Counted from the stretch's first letter, positions 27,585 through 38,221 are shown. The stretch: DNA of 64,000 nt from an uncultured Gellertiella sp. (GCF_963457605.1 NZ_OY735139.1:2074501-2138500); one strand, 5' to 3'. Translations and numbers: made by a program. Notes: generated by a model from the letters alone, not told the origin.

Positions 27585-28976
27585 GTGACAGGATCGATCA
27601 AGGCAGATGGTGAACCGGCCAAGGTGCCTGCGCGGGGAATATGGGGCTGGATGCTGTTCGACTGGGCAGCCCAGCCGTTCTTCACGGTGGTGACCACCTT
27701 CATCTTCGGCCCCTATTTCGTCTCCCGGCTAACCACAGACCCGGTCTCGGCCCAGGCGATGTGGAGCAACATGGCGACGATCTCCTCGGTGATCATCGCG
27801 CTGTTTTCACCCGTGCTCGGATCGATTGCCGACCAGTCGGGTGCCCGCAAGCCGTGGATCGGCTTTTTTGCCGTGATCAAGATTGCCAGCCTGTTCATGC
27901 TCTGGCTGGCTGCACCCGGGTCGCCGCTGGTCGTGCCGGTCGTCTTCATGGTGCTTGCCTCTATAGCCGCAGAATTCTCGATCGTCTTCAATGATTCCAT
28001 GATGCCGCGGCTTGTTGCGCGCGACGAAGTGGGCAAATTGTCCAACCTTGCCTGGGGACTGGGCTATCTCGGCGGGATGATCGTGCTGATCTTTGTTGTC
28101 CTGTTCCTCTCGGCGAGCCCTGAAACCGGCAAGACACTGCTGGGCCTGCCGCCGCTGTTCGGGCTCGACCCGAAGACGGGAGAGGATGCGCGCATCACCG
28201 GGCCGATCTCGGGCCTCTGGTACCTGGTCTTCATCCTGCCGATGTTCCTGTTCACGCCCGATGCGCAGAAAGGTCTGCCGCTGGCAGGTGCCGTCGGCAA
28301 CGGCTTGCGCGAGCTTGCCCATACGCTGGGCGAACTGCGCCACCGCAGCGGCATCCTGCGCTTCCTGATGGCCCGCATGCTCTATCAGGACGGGGTGAAC
28401 GGCCTGCTCATTCTCGGTGGCACCTTTGCGGCCGGCATGTTCGGCTGGGCGACGATGGAGATCGGCCTCTACGGCATCATCCTCAATGTCGTGGCGATCT
28501 TCGGCAATGTCATCGCAGGTTTCATCGACCGGCAGGCCGGCTCCAAGCGCACCGTGACGATCAGCCTGATCCTGCTGCTGATCGCGACCACGGGCATCAT
28601 CTCCACCGGCCCCGGCTATACGCTGTTCGGCGCACTGACGCTTTCGACCGCCGACAGCGGCGGCCTGTTCGGCACGGCGGCGGAAAAGGCCTATATTCTC
28701 TATGGCCTGCTGATCGGGCTTTCCTTCGGCCCGGTGCAGGCCTCCTCGCGGTCCTATCTGGCACGCAGTGTCAGCCCGGAGGAAGCCGGCCGCTATTTCG
28801 GCATCTATGCCCTTTCGGGCCGGGCAACCAGTTTTCTCGCCACCCTCTCCTTCTCGATCCTCACCTACTGGAGCGGATCGGCCCGGATCGGCATGGCCTC
28901 CCTGCTGGTCTTCCTCACCGGAGGTCTCGCCCTGCTGGTGGCCACCCCCTATCCGGCGGACAGAACCGGCATATAG
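27585..28976 (+). CDS. UMF1-family MFS transporter
   Basis: About 463 residues with about 12 hydrophobic segments. GWMLFDWAAQPFFTVVTTFIFGPYF at the N-terminus and VQASSRSYLARSVSPEEAGRYFGIYALSGRATSFL-like sequence near the C-terminus identify the UMF1/Atg22-related branch, whose substrates are poorly known. I chose GTG 27585 with GGGGGC upstream; a GTG at 27573 is also in frame. It follows gdh by about 40 bp and could be co-transcribed. Converges on purH. Confidence 0.85.
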   Translation: MTGSIKADGEPAKVPARGIWGWMLFDWAAQPFFTVVTTFIFGPYFVSRLTTDPVSAQAMWSNMATISSVIIALFSPVLGSIADQSGARKPWIGFFAVIKIASLFMLWLAAPGSPLVVPVVFMVLASIAAEFSIVFNDSMMPRLVARDEVGKLSNLAWGLGYLGGMIVLIFVVLFLSASPETGKTLLGLPPLFGLDPKTGEDARITGPISGLWYLVFILPMFLFTPDAQKGLPLAGAVGNGLRELAHTLGELRHRSGILRFLMARMLYQDGVNGLLILGGTFAAGMFGWATMEIGLYGIILNVVAIFGNVIAGFIDRQAGSKRTVTISLILLLIATTGIISTGPGYTLFGALTLSTADSGGLFGTAAEKAYILYGLLIGLSFGPVQASSRSYLARSVSPEEAGRYFGIYALSGRATSFLATLSFSILTYWSGSARIGMASLLVFLTGGLALLVATPYPADRTGI

Positions 28977-29030
28977 GAACGCCGCCACCGGTCAGGCAGC
29001 GGCGCTGGATCGGACGTCGTGCGGGCCGGA

Positions 29031-30647
29031 TCAGTGCAGGAAATGCCGGATGCCGGTGAAGACCATGGCAATGTTGTTCTCGTCGGCAACCCGGATCACG
29101 TCCTCGTCGCGCAGCGAGCCGCCGGGCTGGATAACAGCGGTGGCCCCCGCCTCGATGGCCGAGAGCAGGCTGTCGGCGAAGGGCAGAAAGGCTTCCGATG
29201 CCACGGCAGAGCCAATGGTCAGCGGCTTGTCGAGCCCCATCAGCCGCGCCGATTCCTCTGCCTTTATTCCGGCGATGCGGGCCGAATCGACCCGGCTCAT
29301 CTGGCCCGCGCCGATCCCCACCGTCCGGCCATCCTTGGCATAGACGACCGCATTCGACTTCACGTGCTTGGCCACCTTGAAGGCAAATTTCATGTCCTCG
29401 ATTTCGGCGGGCGTCGGTGCCCGTTTCGTCACCGTGCGCAGGTCGATATCCTCGACAATGCCATTGTCGCGGGTCTGGACCAGCAGGCCACCGGCCACCG
29501 TCTTGGCCGACAGGCCGCGCTCGCGCGGGTCGGGCAGGCCACCGGTCACCAGCAGCCGCAGGTTCGGCTTGCGTGCCACGATGGCGCAGGCTTCGGCCGA
29601 GGCTGAGGGGGCGACGATCACTTCGGTAAACAGCTTGATGATCTCTTCGGCAGCTTCCCCGTCGAGCTCATGGTTGAGCGCGATGATGCCGCCGAAGGCC
29701 GAGGTCGGATCGCAGCTCAGCGCCCTTCGATAGGCGTCGGCAAGCGAGGTGCCGACGGCAACGCCGCAGGGATTGGCATGCTTGATGATGGCGCAGGCCG
29801 GGCCATTTTCCGGCAGGAAACTGGAGACCAGCTCGAAGGCGGCGTCCGTATCGTTGATGTTGTTGTAGGACAATTGCTTGCCTTGCAGCAGGGTGGCCGA
29901 GGCCACACCCTTGCGCTTGTCGCCGGTGACATAGAAACCCGCACTTTGATGCGGATTTTCGCCATAGCGCATCTTTTCCTTCAGCACGCCGCCAATGGTG
30001 CGGTAGCGCGGGATCTCGATGCCGAGCGCATCGGCAAACCAGTTGGAAATCGCCGCATCATAGGCCGCCGTCCGGGCAAAGGCCTTGGCGGCCTGCGCCT
30101 TGCGATAGGCGTGGGACGTACAGCCTTCGTCATAGCGCAGGCTTTGCAGCAGGGCCGGGTAATCGGCGGGATCGGTCAGCACCGTGACATAGGCATGATT
30201 CTTGGCAGCAGCCCGCAGCATTGCCGGACCGCCGATGTCGATATTCTCGACCGTGGTCGGGTAATCCTCGCCCGCCGCACGCACCTCTTCGAACGGGTAG
30301 AGATTGATGGCGAGAAGGTCGATGGTCTCGATGCCGTGGGCCTTCATCGCCGCGACATGCCCGGGGTCGTCGCGGATGGCGAGCAAGCCGCCATGCACCA
30401 GCGGATGCAGCGTCTTGACGCGGCCATCCATGATCTCGGGAAAGCCGGTGATCTCCGAGACATCGGTGACCGGAATGCCCTCAGCGGCAATCGCCTTGTG
30501 GGTGCCGCCGGTCGACAGCAACCTTACCCCCATTTCATCAAGCGCGCGGGCAAGCTCGACAATCCCGGTCTTGTCCGAGACCGACAGGAGCGCGGTCCTG
30601 ACCTTCACCTTGTCGGGTGCCGGAACCTTCTTTGATGCAATGGCCAT
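29031..30647 (-). CDS. purH: Bifunctional AICAR formyltransferase/IMP cyclohydrolase
   Basis: 538 residues. Catalyses the last two steps of IMP synthesis. The N-terminal MGS-like cyclohydrolase domain has [14 protein letters not shown] and STGGTHKAI. The C-terminal formyltransferase domain has the KHANPCGVA motif near residue 288 and ends [10 protein letters not shown], as in this family. ATG 30647 with GGAGAG upstream. It lies downstream of the heparinase-like and rsmB genes on the same strand. Confidence 0.97.
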   Translation of the reverse strand: MAIASKKVPAPDKVKVRTALLSVSDKTGIVELARALDEMGVRLLSTGGTHKAIAAEGIPVTDVSEITGFPEIMDGRVKTLHPLVHGGLLAIRDDPGHVAAMKAHGIETIDLLAINLYPFEEVRAAGEDYPTTVENIDIGGPAMLRAAAKNHAYVTVLTDPADYPALLQSLRYDEGCTSHAYRKAQAAKAFARTAAYDAAISNWFADALGIEIPRYRTIGGVLKEKMRYGENPHQSAGFYVTGDKRKGVASATLLQGKQLSYNNINDTDAAFELVSSFLPENGPACAIIKHANPCGVAVGTSLADAYRRALSCDPTSAFGGIIALNHELDGEAAEEIIKLFTEVIVAPSASAEACAIVARKPNLRLLVTGGLPDPRERGLSAKTVAGGLLVQTRDNGIVEDIDLRTVTKRAPTPAEIEDMKFAFKVAKHVKSNAVVYAKDGRTVGIGAGQMSRVDSARIAGIKAEESARLMGLDKPLTIGSAVASEAFLPFADSLLSAIEAGATAVIQPGGSLRDEDVIRVADENNIAMVFTGIRHFLH

Positions 30648-30833
30648 GGGGTGCTCTCCTTCACGTCTTGCCGGGTCGAGGGATGCATCACAGACCCCGT
30701 CGGCCCTGCCGGACGAAGGCACTTGATGCCGGTCTACAACTTTCTGTCCGTGGAACTAGCATAGAGTACAGCCAGTGCAAACCGGGGTAACGCATGTCGC
30801 GTGAAACCACCACAGGCGTTGCGCCACCCTGCA

Positions 30834-32564
30834 TTATTTCTGCCGGATGAACTGCCAGTCGATTTCGGCGGGCCCGGCCAGCGGGAAGCTGACTTCGATC
30901 TGTTCGGAGGAGCGGATGCCGGAGGCATCGGCAAAGAAGATGTCTTCGCTGACCACCGCTTCATGACCCTCTACCGCAAACAGCCAGGTCTCTCCGTCGG
31001 CAGCCTTCAGCAGGACCTGATTGCGTCCGGCCTGGATGAGGTCGATGGCGGGATGGATGTGGAATCTGGTGACGGCCTGGCCGCGATTGCTTTCCCCTGG
31101 CAGGCTGCCATCCGCCTTCAGAAAGAAGTCGCGCCCGCTGATCCGCCCGCCATCGGCAGAAAGCCGGAGATGCCGGTGATGGAGCACCCCGAAAGCCGGG
31201 ATATAGCCGTCGTGGCTGGCCTCCAGCCGGTCGTCGCCCTGCGGGTCCTCGCTGCGCAGCACGCGGACCGACGTCGGCCCCTCCACCATCACCGGGCCGA
31301 GATAATCCGATTGGGACAGGCGGACGGAAGAGGTTTCGTTCAGCACCGTGGTGGAATGGGCGGCGGTGGCGCGGGCCATCTGCCGGTAACTGGCACTGGC
31401 AAAACGCGGTGACCCGGCATTGACCACAAACCGGTTGCGGCCCGACGACATTTCAAAGGCGAGACAGCCCGCATGGGCCGAACGCGACAGTTCAAGACTC
31501 GCCGGCATCCCGGTATCAACCAGGATAACCGTAGGGCCATTGGCCAGGCGCTGATAGTGCATGTGCGGCAGGGCACGGAACGGCTGGCCCGCCGTTTCGT
31601 CATAGCGCAGCACCGCCATCAGCTCATTGGCCAGCGTCGAGGTTGCGCCGTTGAACAGCGCGAGATCGCCATCCTGATGCCGGAAGAAGCGCAGCGCCGG
31701 ATACATCCGGTCGATACTGGAAATCACCCGCGCCGGGACATCATGGCCGAGATTCATGTAGGTCTGGCGCAAGGGCAACAGGTCGAGGAGCAGGTCGAGC
31801 GTGGTCCTCGGATTGCGCGAGACATGCCCGCCATCCGGCAGGATCTGCGCCTCGATTTCCCGGTCGAGCCGGGCGGCGGCCCGCTTGATCGCCGAGGTCC
31901 TTGACGGCACGCAGAGCGACAGCATGGCCAGCGCAATGCGGATGCGCAGCCGGATTTCCGCAGTGTCGCATGTCTTTGCCATCCGCTCGAGGAACCCGCC
32001 CTGCAGTACCAGACTGCGGGAAAACCGGCGATAGAATGCATTGTCGGCCCCGTTCAGCACCACCGGCGAATGGGAAAGCCAGGCAATCAGCCGCGAGGCA
32101 ACAATGTCGGGTTCCCAGGCAATGCCTTCGACGACCCGGCCATGGGTGGAAAGCCACTGGTTGACAATGCTGCGGGCCGTAGCGGAGGCCTCCGGCGTCT
32201 TGATGGCCCGAAGATGCCGCAACCAGTTGAAGGCGTGCAGGCGGGCGGCGAAGGCCCGCGACGGCAGCTCCAGAAAGAATGGCGAGACGCCATTGGTGTC
32301 CAGCTCCCGCCCGGCCAGCGGAAACCGTCCTTCGAGAATCTCCTCGGCGACAAAGACGTCGACGGGTCGAAGGTCGGTCGGGGCAACGATCAGCCGCTCG
32401 GGCGCGCGCACCGACATGCGAAAGGCGCGCAGCCGCAGCATGGCGAACTGGCGCAGAAACCGTCGCCAAGCCTGCCCTGCATAGGCTCCATAGAGATGGC
32501 TCTTGCCAGCAAAAAGCATGTCAATCCAATTGATTCCCGCCCGGAGCCCGAGAATGCGCGGCAT
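30834..32564 (-). CDS. Heparinase II/III-like protein
   Basis: 576 residues. An N-terminal alpha/alpha toroid is followed by a beta-rich C-terminal half. NWLRHLRAIKTPEAS, GGHVSRNPRTTLDLLLDLL and AHSTTVLNETSS match the Hepar_II_III family, as found beside rsmB and purH in rhizobia. Family members are polysaccharide lyases; the substrate is unknown. No clear signal peptide at this start. ATG 32564 lacks a good ribosome site; an internal ATG at 32519 is possible. Confidence 0.85.
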   Translation of the reverse strand: MPRILGLRAGINWIDMLFAGKSHLYGAYAGQAWRRFLRQFAMLRLRAFRMSVRAPERLIVAPTDLRPVDVFVAEEILEGRFPLAGRELDTNGVSPFFLELPSRAFAARLHAFNWLRHLRAIKTPEASATARSIVNQWLSTHGRVVEGIAWEPDIVASRLIAWLSHSPVVLNGADNAFYRRFSRSLVLQGGFLERMAKTCDTAEIRLRIRIALAMLSLCVPSRTSAIKRAAARLDREIEAQILPDGGHVSRNPRTTLDLLLDLLPLRQTYMNLGHDVPARVISSIDRMYPALRFFRHQDGDLALFNGATSTLANELMAVLRYDETAGQPFRALPHMHYQRLANGPTVILVDTGMPASLELSRSAHAGCLAFEMSSGRNRFVVNAGSPRFASASYRQMARATAAHSTTVLNETSSVRLSQSDYLGPVMVEGPTSVRVLRSEDPQGDDRLEASHDGYIPAFGVLHHRHLRLSADGGRISGRDFFLKADGSLPGESNRGQAVTRFHIHPAIDLIQAGRNQVLLKAADGETWLFAVEGHEAVVSEDIFFADASGIRSSEQIEVSFPLAGPAEIDWQFIRQK

Positions 32565-32624
32565 GGCGGTCTAATTCAAGATGCGTCCGGTATCTTTCTC
32601 GGGAACAGGAAAGCGCCGATGTCG

Positions 32625-34058
32625 TCACGCCTGCCGCCGCAGCACCACCGCATAAAAGCCATCGAGGCCGCCGGAAAGACCGGGAGCGGCGGGCAGCATC
32701 GCCGGGGTCGTGCGGAATTCACCATTCTTGGTCAGCGCCTCCTCAAGACCCGGCCAGTCGGCAGCGCTGATCGCCACCCGCACGATATCGGGCGTATCGG
32801 CAAGGACGCGGGCAACCATGGTCTCGCCTTCGCGGGGGTCCAGAGAGCAATTGGAAAACACCACCAGGCCGCCCGGCCGGACCAGCGTCAGCGCGTGCCG
32901 AAGCATCCGCTCCTGAAGTGCGGCAAGCTTTTCGATATCCTCGGGGGTTTTCGACCAGAGCACATCGGGATGGCGACGGGTGGTGCCGGTCGAGGAGCAG
33001 GGCGCATCGAGAAGGGCCGCGTCAAACAGGACATCCGGCTTGAAATCCAGCATGTTGGTTTCAACCAGCGTCGCCTCCTGGCCAAGCCGGGAAAGATTGG
33101 TGGCAAGCCGTTTCAGGCGGCTGGCGGACTGGTCGAGCGCGGTCACCCCGGCACCGCCCGCGATCAACTGTGCCGTCTTGCCGCCGGGGGCGGCACAGAG
33201 ATCGACCACGGTCTTGCCCCTGAGATCACCAAACAGCTGGGCGGGCAGCGAGGCTGCCGCATCCTGCACCCACCACTGGCCGTCCTCAAACCCTTCAAGC
33301 GCCGTCACCGGTCCGTCAAAGGCACGAAGCCGGATACTGCCGGTTGGCAATACCACGCCATTCAGCTTCTCCGCCCAAAGGGTCGCATCGCTCTTCACCG
33401 TGATATCGATTGCGGCAGGCGTCATCTGCGCATCGGCCATTGCAGTCGCCGCCACCCGGCCATAAACCTTTTCAAGCCGGCCGAAAAACCATTTCGGCAT
33501 GGCCGGAACGTCTTCGCTCCACTCGAGGATCGCGGCCTTTTCCCGCACCATCCGGCGCAGCACCGCGTTGATCAGACCGGCAAAGCGCCGGTTGCGCGGA
33601 TCGATATTGGCCTGTTCGACAGCGAGATCGACGGCGGAATGATCGGGAATGTCGAGATAGAGGATCTGCACGGCGGCAATGGTCAGCACATGATGCAGGG
33701 CGCGCGCACCATCCGGCAGCGGATTCTCAAGCAGTGAGGCAAGCGCCGCATCGATGCGCGGCAGGTGGCGCAGCGCGGCATTCAGCATGGCGCGCACCAG
33801 CGAACGGTCGGCATCCGGCAGCGCCCGGTAGGCGGGGTTGCCGTTGGAATTGTCCAGCATGCCGTCGAGCGAGATCTTGCGGTCCACCACGGCGGACAGG
33901 ATTTTCGCCGCGGCGGCCCGTGCCTCGAGACCCGGCTTCAGCGACACGGCAGGCCGTGGCTTCCCGCGCCCCTCCGCCTCCGGCGCTGCGGCCCTGCGGC
34001 CCTGCGGCGGGCGGCCCTTGAAATTGCGGCGGGGCGGGCGGCTGTTGTCAGAGGTCAA
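32625..34058 (-). CDS. rsmB: 16S rRNA (cytosine) methyltransferase, RsmB/NOP family
   Basis: 477 residues. A basic, Pro-rich N-terminal tail is followed by a NusB-like helical domain (residues about 45-180) and a SAM-dependent catalytic domain. The latter has VVDLCAAPGGKTAQL, DAPCSSTG and FSNCSLDPREGE with the two catalytic Cys residues of the family. Methylates C967-type cytosine of 16S rRNA. First gene of a same-strand run rsmB-heparinase-purH. Confidence 0.93.
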   Translation of the reverse strand: MTSDNSRPPRRNFKGRPPQGRRAAAPEAEGRGKPRPAVSLKPGLEARAAAAKILSAVVDRKISLDGMLDNSNGNPAYRALPDADRSLVRAMLNAALRHLPRIDAALASLLENPLPDGARALHHVLTIAAVQILYLDIPDHSAVDLAVEQANIDPRNRRFAGLINAVLRRMVREKAAILEWSEDVPAMPKWFFGRLEKVYGRVAATAMADAQMTPAAIDITVKSDATLWAEKLNGVVLPTGSIRLRAFDGPVTALEGFEDGQWWVQDAAASLPAQLFGDLRGKTVVDLCAAPGGKTAQLIAGGAGVTALDQSASRLKRLATNLSRLGQEATLVETNMLDFKPDVLFDAALLDAPCSSTGTTRRHPDVLWSKTPEDIEKLAALQERMLRHALTLVRPGGLVVFSNCSLDPREGETMVARVLADTPDIVRVAISAADWPGLEEALTKNGEFRTTPAMLPAAPGLSGGLDGFYAVVLRRQA

Positions 34059-34395
34059 AACCAGGGTCCTTTGGGCGGTTTGGTGTCACCGCGCGCTGGA
34101 GACCTTATCCGGAACAGAGCGCGCCTTTCCGGTGGGATTAGCAGCCACGCTGCGATCCGTCGAGCCATTCCCTTGTGAGTCAGGCCCGTGCGGCGGCGCG
34201 GCAAGGTGATTTTCGATACCGGAAAGGGCAAAGACAGCGTGCCGACATCCGGAACGCCGCGGTTGCCAGGACATCGCCACCGGGATTCATCCGGCGGTCT
34301 GGTCGCGTTCGCGCCGCACGGGGGGTTTCCAGCCGGCCCGGATCTCCTGTAAATGGGCCATCCCGTCCCCCGATTTCAGGAGTGTGAGGCTACCC
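34059..34395. other. 337-bp intergenic region between rsmB and sdhAF4
   Basis: Divergent promoter region. Several short frames cross it but none has family resemblance, a good ribosome site or the codon pattern of its neighbours. No tRNA or terminator recognised. Confidence 0.4.
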
Positions 34396-34620
34396 ATGGT
34401 TCCAGCGAACAATGACAATGAGGAACAGCAGGCTTCCCCTGGTGCCGCCGCGCCTGCAAAACTTCTCTCTCCCGCCGCCCGGCGCGCCCTGGAGGAGGCC
34501 GAGACGCGGCGCAAGGCCGAACAACGGGAAGCGATGCCCGCTGAAATCGGCGGTCGTGGCGGCGCCGATCCCGCCCGCTTCGGCGATTGGGAAATCAAGG
34601 GCCGGGCCATCGATTTCTGA
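34396..34620 (+). CDS. SDHAF4-like (DUF1674) succinate dehydrogenase assembly factor
   Basis: 74 residues. The C-terminus EIGGRGGADPARFGDWE followed by KGRAIDF is the DUF1674/SDHAF4 signature. In mitochondria SDHAF4 binds flavinylated SdhA during complex II assembly; bacterial members are inferred to do likewise. The N-terminal half is Ala/Glu-rich and predicted helical. ATG 34396 follows GTGAGG. Confidence 0.85.
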   Translation: MVPANNDNEEQQASPGAAAPAKLLSPAARRALEEAETRRKAEQREAMPAEIGGRGGADPARFGDWEIKGRAIDF

Positions 34621-34726
34621 GCACCGGCTCCCATAGCTGTCTTACTGTATATACAACTGATGATTACATGAAGTCGCTAGACTCGTCATTTTTCGCGTTC
34701 TATTCCGGTGGAAAAAGGACAGAAAA

Positions 34727-35011
34727 ATGAAACTTCCGATACGTCACCTTCTGCTCATGCCCGTTTTCGTCACGGGTTTTTCGGCCGCCGCCACCGAGCT
34801 GCATCCGCAATCGCCATGGATGCCGCCGTCGGATATCAAGGCCGTGCGGCTCACCTGCAAGCAGGTCAGCACCTGCGAGGAAGCAGTCATCCTGTGGTGC
34901 AACGGTTATAGCCGCGCCGATGGGGATGGCGACGGCATCCCTTGCGAAAATGTGTGTTCATCCCTCGAAGAGGTCAATGCGATCCGCGAGAAGATCGGCT
35001 GCGGTAATTGA
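34727..35011 (+). CDS. Secreted excalibur-domain protein
   Basis: 94 residues. An N-terminal signal peptide (residues 1-22, MKLPIRHLLLMPVFVTGFSA) is followed by an excalibur calcium-binding motif, CNGYSRADGDGDGIPCENVC. Four other Cys residues may form disulfides in the periplasm. The small domain resembles the Ca2+ loop of extracellular nucleases, but no nuclease part is present. The 106-bp gap before it is AT-rich and likely its promoter. Confidence 0.8.
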   Translation: MKLPIRHLLLMPVFVTGFSAAATELHPQSPWMPPSDIKAVRLTCKQVSTCEEAVILWCNGYSRADGDGDGIPCENVCSSLEEVNAIREKIGCGN

Positions 35012-35076
35012 ACGCAGAAAATCCCGGAGATCGCTCTCCGGGAGTCTGCAGGATCAAGAAAAGTGCAAAAAGCTTC

Positions 35077-37026
35077 TCAGCCCTTGTTCTGCCGGTTGGC
35101 GATGAGATCGTCGACGACGGCAGGATCGGCGAGGGTCGAGGTGTCGCCGAGCGCACCAAAATCGTCTTCGGCGATCTTGCGCAAGATGCGGCGCATGATC
35201 TTGCCCGAGCGGGTCTTCGGCAGGCCGGGAGCGAACTGGATCTTGTCCGGCGAGGCAATCGGACCGATTTCGCTGCGGACATGCTTGATCAGATCCTGAC
35301 GCAGCGCATCATTCGGCTCTTCGCCTGACATCAGCGTCACATAACAATAGATGCCCTGACCCTTGATCGCATGGGGATAGCCGACCACGGCGGCCTCGGA
35401 GACCAGATGATGGGACACCAGCGCCGATTCGACCTCCGCCGTCCCCAGCCGGTGGCCCGACACATTCAGCACGTCGTCGACGCGACCGGTGATCCAGTAA
35501 TAGCCGTCCTCGTCCCGGCGGCAGCCGTCGCCGGTGAAATATTTCCCCTTGTAGGTGGAGAAATAGGTCTGGACGAAGCGATCATGATCGCCATAGACGG
35601 ACCGCGCCTGACCGGGCCAGCTGTCGGTGATGCAGAGATTGCCGTCCGTTGCCCCTTCCAGCACCTTGCCCTCGTTGTCGACCAGTTCCGGCTTGATGCC
35701 GAAGAAGGGTCGGGTGGCCGAACCGGGCTTGAGATCGGTGGCGCCGGGCAGCGGCGAGATCATGATGCCGCCGGTTTCCGTCTGCCACCAGGTGTCGACG
35801 ACAGGGCAACGGCCATCGCCGACCACGTTGTAATACCATTCCCACGCCTCCGGATTGATCGGTTCGCCGACCGAGCCGAGCAGCCGCAGCGAGGAGCGGT
35901 CCGACCGCTTGACGAAGGCATCGCCTGCCCCCATCAGCGAACGGATGGCGGTGGGGGCGGTGTAGAAGATGTTGACCTTGTGCTTGTCGACCACTTCCCA
36001 GAACCGGCCCTGATCGGGGAAGGTCGGAATGCCTTCGAACATCACAGTGGTCGCGCAATTGGCAAGCGGCCCATAGACGATATAGGAATGGCCGGTGACC
36101 CAGCCGACATCCGCCGTGCACCAGTAGATATCGCCTTCGTGGTAATCGAAGACATATTCGTGGGTCATCGAGGCATAGACCAGATAGCCGCCGGTCGTGT
36201 GCAGCACGCCCTTCGGCTTGCCGGTCGAGCCGGACGTATAGAGGATGAACAGCGGATCTTCCGCCCGCATCTTCACCGGCGGGCAATCCGGCTTCACGGT
36301 TGCCACTTCCTGATGGTACCAGATGTCGCGGCCCGGTGCCCAGCCGATCTTGCCGCCGGTGCGGCGCACCACCAGCACCTTGTTGACGATGACGAACTGC
36401 CTGGCCGCGATATCGATGGCGACATCGGTATTTTCCTTGAGCGGCACCGGCTTGCCGCCGCGCAGGCCCTCGTCGCAGGTGATGACAAAGGTCGATTCGC
36501 AATCGACGATCCGGCCCGCCAGCGCTTCCGGCGAAAAGCCGCCGAACACGATCGAATGGATCGCCCCGATGCGGGCGCAGGCCAGCATCGCATAGGCGGC
36601 TTCCGGCACCATCGGCATGTAGATCGTCACCCGGTCGCCCTTCTTGACGCCGTGCTTCTTCAGCACATTCGCCATCCGGCAGACGTGGTCGTACAGCTCG
36701 TTATAGGTGATCTTCTTGTCGATATAGGGATTGTCGCCTTCCCAGATGATGGCGACCTGTTCGCCATGGGTCTTCAGATGGCGGTCGATGCAGTTGTAGG
36801 AGACATTGGTCAGCCCGTCCTCATACCACTTGATCGCGGCCTTGCCCCTGAAGGAGGTGTTCTTCACCTTTGTATAGGGCTTGAACCAGTCGATGCGACG
36901 TCCGTGCTTGCCCCAGAATGCGTCGGGATCCTCGATGCTGGCCTCGTACCACTTGTTGTATTTGTCGCTGTCGATCAGGGCACGGGTTTTTGCTGATTTC
37001 AGCACGGGATAGGTTTTCGACGCCAT
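35077..37026 (-). CDS. acs: Acetyl-CoA synthetase, AMP-forming
   Basis: 649 residues. Activates acetate to acetyl-CoA via acetyl-AMP. ATP-binding [20 protein letters not shown] near residue 262, WWQTETGG, and the C-terminal [12 protein letters not shown] with the regulatory Lys (near residue 607) acetylated by Pat-type enzymes in other bacteria. ATG 37026 follows GGAGGAGC. Convergent with the excalibur gene, divergent from trcR. Confidence 0.96.
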   Translation of the reverse strand: MASKTYPVLKSAKTRALIDSDKYNKWYEASIEDPDAFWGKHGRRIDWFKPYTKVKNTSFRGKAAIKWYEDGLTNVSYNCIDRHLKTHGEQVAIIWEGDNPYIDKKITYNELYDHVCRMANVLKKHGVKKGDRVTIYMPMVPEAAYAMLACARIGAIHSIVFGGFSPEALAGRIVDCESTFVITCDEGLRGGKPVPLKENTDVAIDIAARQFVIVNKVLVVRRTGGKIGWAPGRDIWYHQEVATVKPDCPPVKMRAEDPLFILYTSGSTGKPKGVLHTTGGYLVYASMTHEYVFDYHEGDIYWCTADVGWVTGHSYIVYGPLANCATTVMFEGIPTFPDQGRFWEVVDKHKVNIFYTAPTAIRSLMGAGDAFVKRSDRSSLRLLGSVGEPINPEAWEWYYNVVGDGRCPVVDTWWQTETGGIMISPLPGATDLKPGSATRPFFGIKPELVDNEGKVLEGATDGNLCITDSWPGQARSVYGDHDRFVQTYFSTYKGKYFTGDGCRRDEDGYYWITGRVDDVLNVSGHRLGTAEVESALVSHHLVSEAAVVGYPHAIKGQGIYCYVTLMSGEEPNDALRQDLIKHVRSEIGPIASPDKIQFAPGLPKTRSGKIMRRILRKIAEDDFGALGDTSTLADPAVVDDLIANRQNKG

Positions 37027-37307
37027 GCGCTCCTCCTCGGGAATGGGCAACCGGGCTGACGGGTCGCCGACCCCGGTTCGGTTTGTGGAGCGGACCATAT
37101 CACTTCAATCGGCTCCGGCAATTAGACAAAGGTAACCGGATTGAAATGGCTTTTGCAGCCTCAAATCTCAGGCAATCCCCGTGCTTTGCCGCGCAAGAAC
37201 AATTGCATTTGCCCGGTTTTGGGTTTATAGAGCACGGCATTTCCCGGAAATAGGTAGTGATACCACGGACCGCGACACCGGCGCGGACGGACAGAAGGAC
37301 TATATCT

Positions 37308-38006
37308 ATGGCTCAACAGTTGCTCATGCCGAAGGCGACAGCCATCTGGCTTGTCGACAATACGGCACTGTCTTTTGACCAGATTGCCCAGTTCTGCAGA
37401 CTGCATCCCCTGGAAGTCAAGGCGATTGCCGATGGCGAAGCCGCGCAGGGCATCAAGGGTCTCGATCCGATTTCGACCGGCCAGCTGTCGCGCGACGAAA
37501 TTGCCCGCGGCGAAGCCAATCCGGAGCACAAGCTGAAACTGTCCGAACCGAAGGTGCGCGTACCGGAATCCAAGCGCAAGGGCCCGCGCTATACGCCGGT
37601 GTCGAAGCGCCAGGATCGTCCGAATGCCATTCTCTGGCTGGTGCGCAACCATCCGGAACTGAAGGATGCGCAGATTTCGCGTCTGGTCGGCACCACCAAG
37701 TCGACCATCGAGCAGATCCGCGACCGCAGCCACTGGAATTCCGCCAACCTGACCGCCATGGATCCGGTAACGCTCGGCCTCTGCAGCCAGATCGACCTCG
37801 ACATGGAAGTGGAAAAGGCATCGAAGGGCCGTCCGCTGCCCACCGCCGCCGAGCTGGGTGCAACGCTGCAGCCTGCCTATGAGGCCGAAAAGCCCAACTT
37901 CTACGGTGAGGAAGAGGAAAAGGAAATCGATGCCGATGCCGTCTTCGCCAAGCTGAAGTCGCTGAAATCCGACCGCCCCGCCGAGGACGACGAAGACCTC
38001 TACTGA
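37308..38006 (+). CDS. trcR: Cell-cycle regulator TrcR-like (DUF1013) DNA-binding protein
   Basis: 232 residues. Annotated across alphaproteobacteria as TrcR. Seen: an N-terminal helix-turn-helix-like MPKATAIWLVDNTALSFDQ, ISRLVGTTKSTIEQIRDR (a second HTH near residue 125), and an acidic C-terminus ending AEDDEDLY. AGAAGGA ribosome site. A strong terminator follows. The target genes are not known from this sequence. Confidence 0.85.
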   Translation: MAQQLLMPKATAIWLVDNTALSFDQIAQFCRLHPLEVKAIADGEAAQGIKGLDPISTGQLSRDEIARGEANPEHKLKLSEPKVRVPESKRKGPRYTPVSKRQDRPNAILWLVRNHPELKDAQISRLVGTTKSTIEQIRDRSHWNSANLTAMDPVTLGLCSQIDLDMEVEKASKGRPLPTAAELGATLQPAYEAEKPNFYGEEEEKEIDADAVFAKLKSLKSDRPAEDDEDLY

Positions 38007-38036
38007 TCTTCGTCCTTCGGGTCATTCCATATAAAA

Positions 38037-38068
38037 AGCCCCGGAAACACTGGTTTCCGGGGCTTTTT
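38037..38068 (+). terminator. Terminator of trcR
   Basis: A 12-bp perfect stem (AGCCCCGGAAAC with its complement), ACTG loop, and T-run, 30 bp after the trcR stop. Confidence 0.9.
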
Positions 38069-38097
38069 CAATTGCAGGCCAGATATTCCGAGCGCCC

Positions 38098-38221
38098 TAG
38101 AGTCTGTCTGGTTCACATTGAACCAGACAGACTCTAATTCCCTTTGTTTTCGTTTGTCTTGTCGGGAAAACCGGATTCCACACGCAAAACGTCGTTTGCG
38201 TGTTTTCCCTGACAAACTCTA
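38098..38221 (-). repeat. Mosaic intergenic repeat, copy 3 (124 bp, with insert)
   Basis: Same orientation as copy 2. The long palindrome is a perfect 17-bp stem. The other palindrome carries an extra 21 bp (38182-38202), itself palindromic (CACGCAAA and TTTGCGTG arms). The final TAG on the minus strand forms the stop codon of prpE. Confidence 0.85.

Noticed and set aside
34086-34280. Small minus-strand frame in the rsmB-sdhAF4 gap
   Set aside because: 64 codons with no ribosome site, no family match and no conserved context.
35371-36996. Long plus-strand frame over acs
   Set aside because: Antisense shadow of acs with low-complexity composition.
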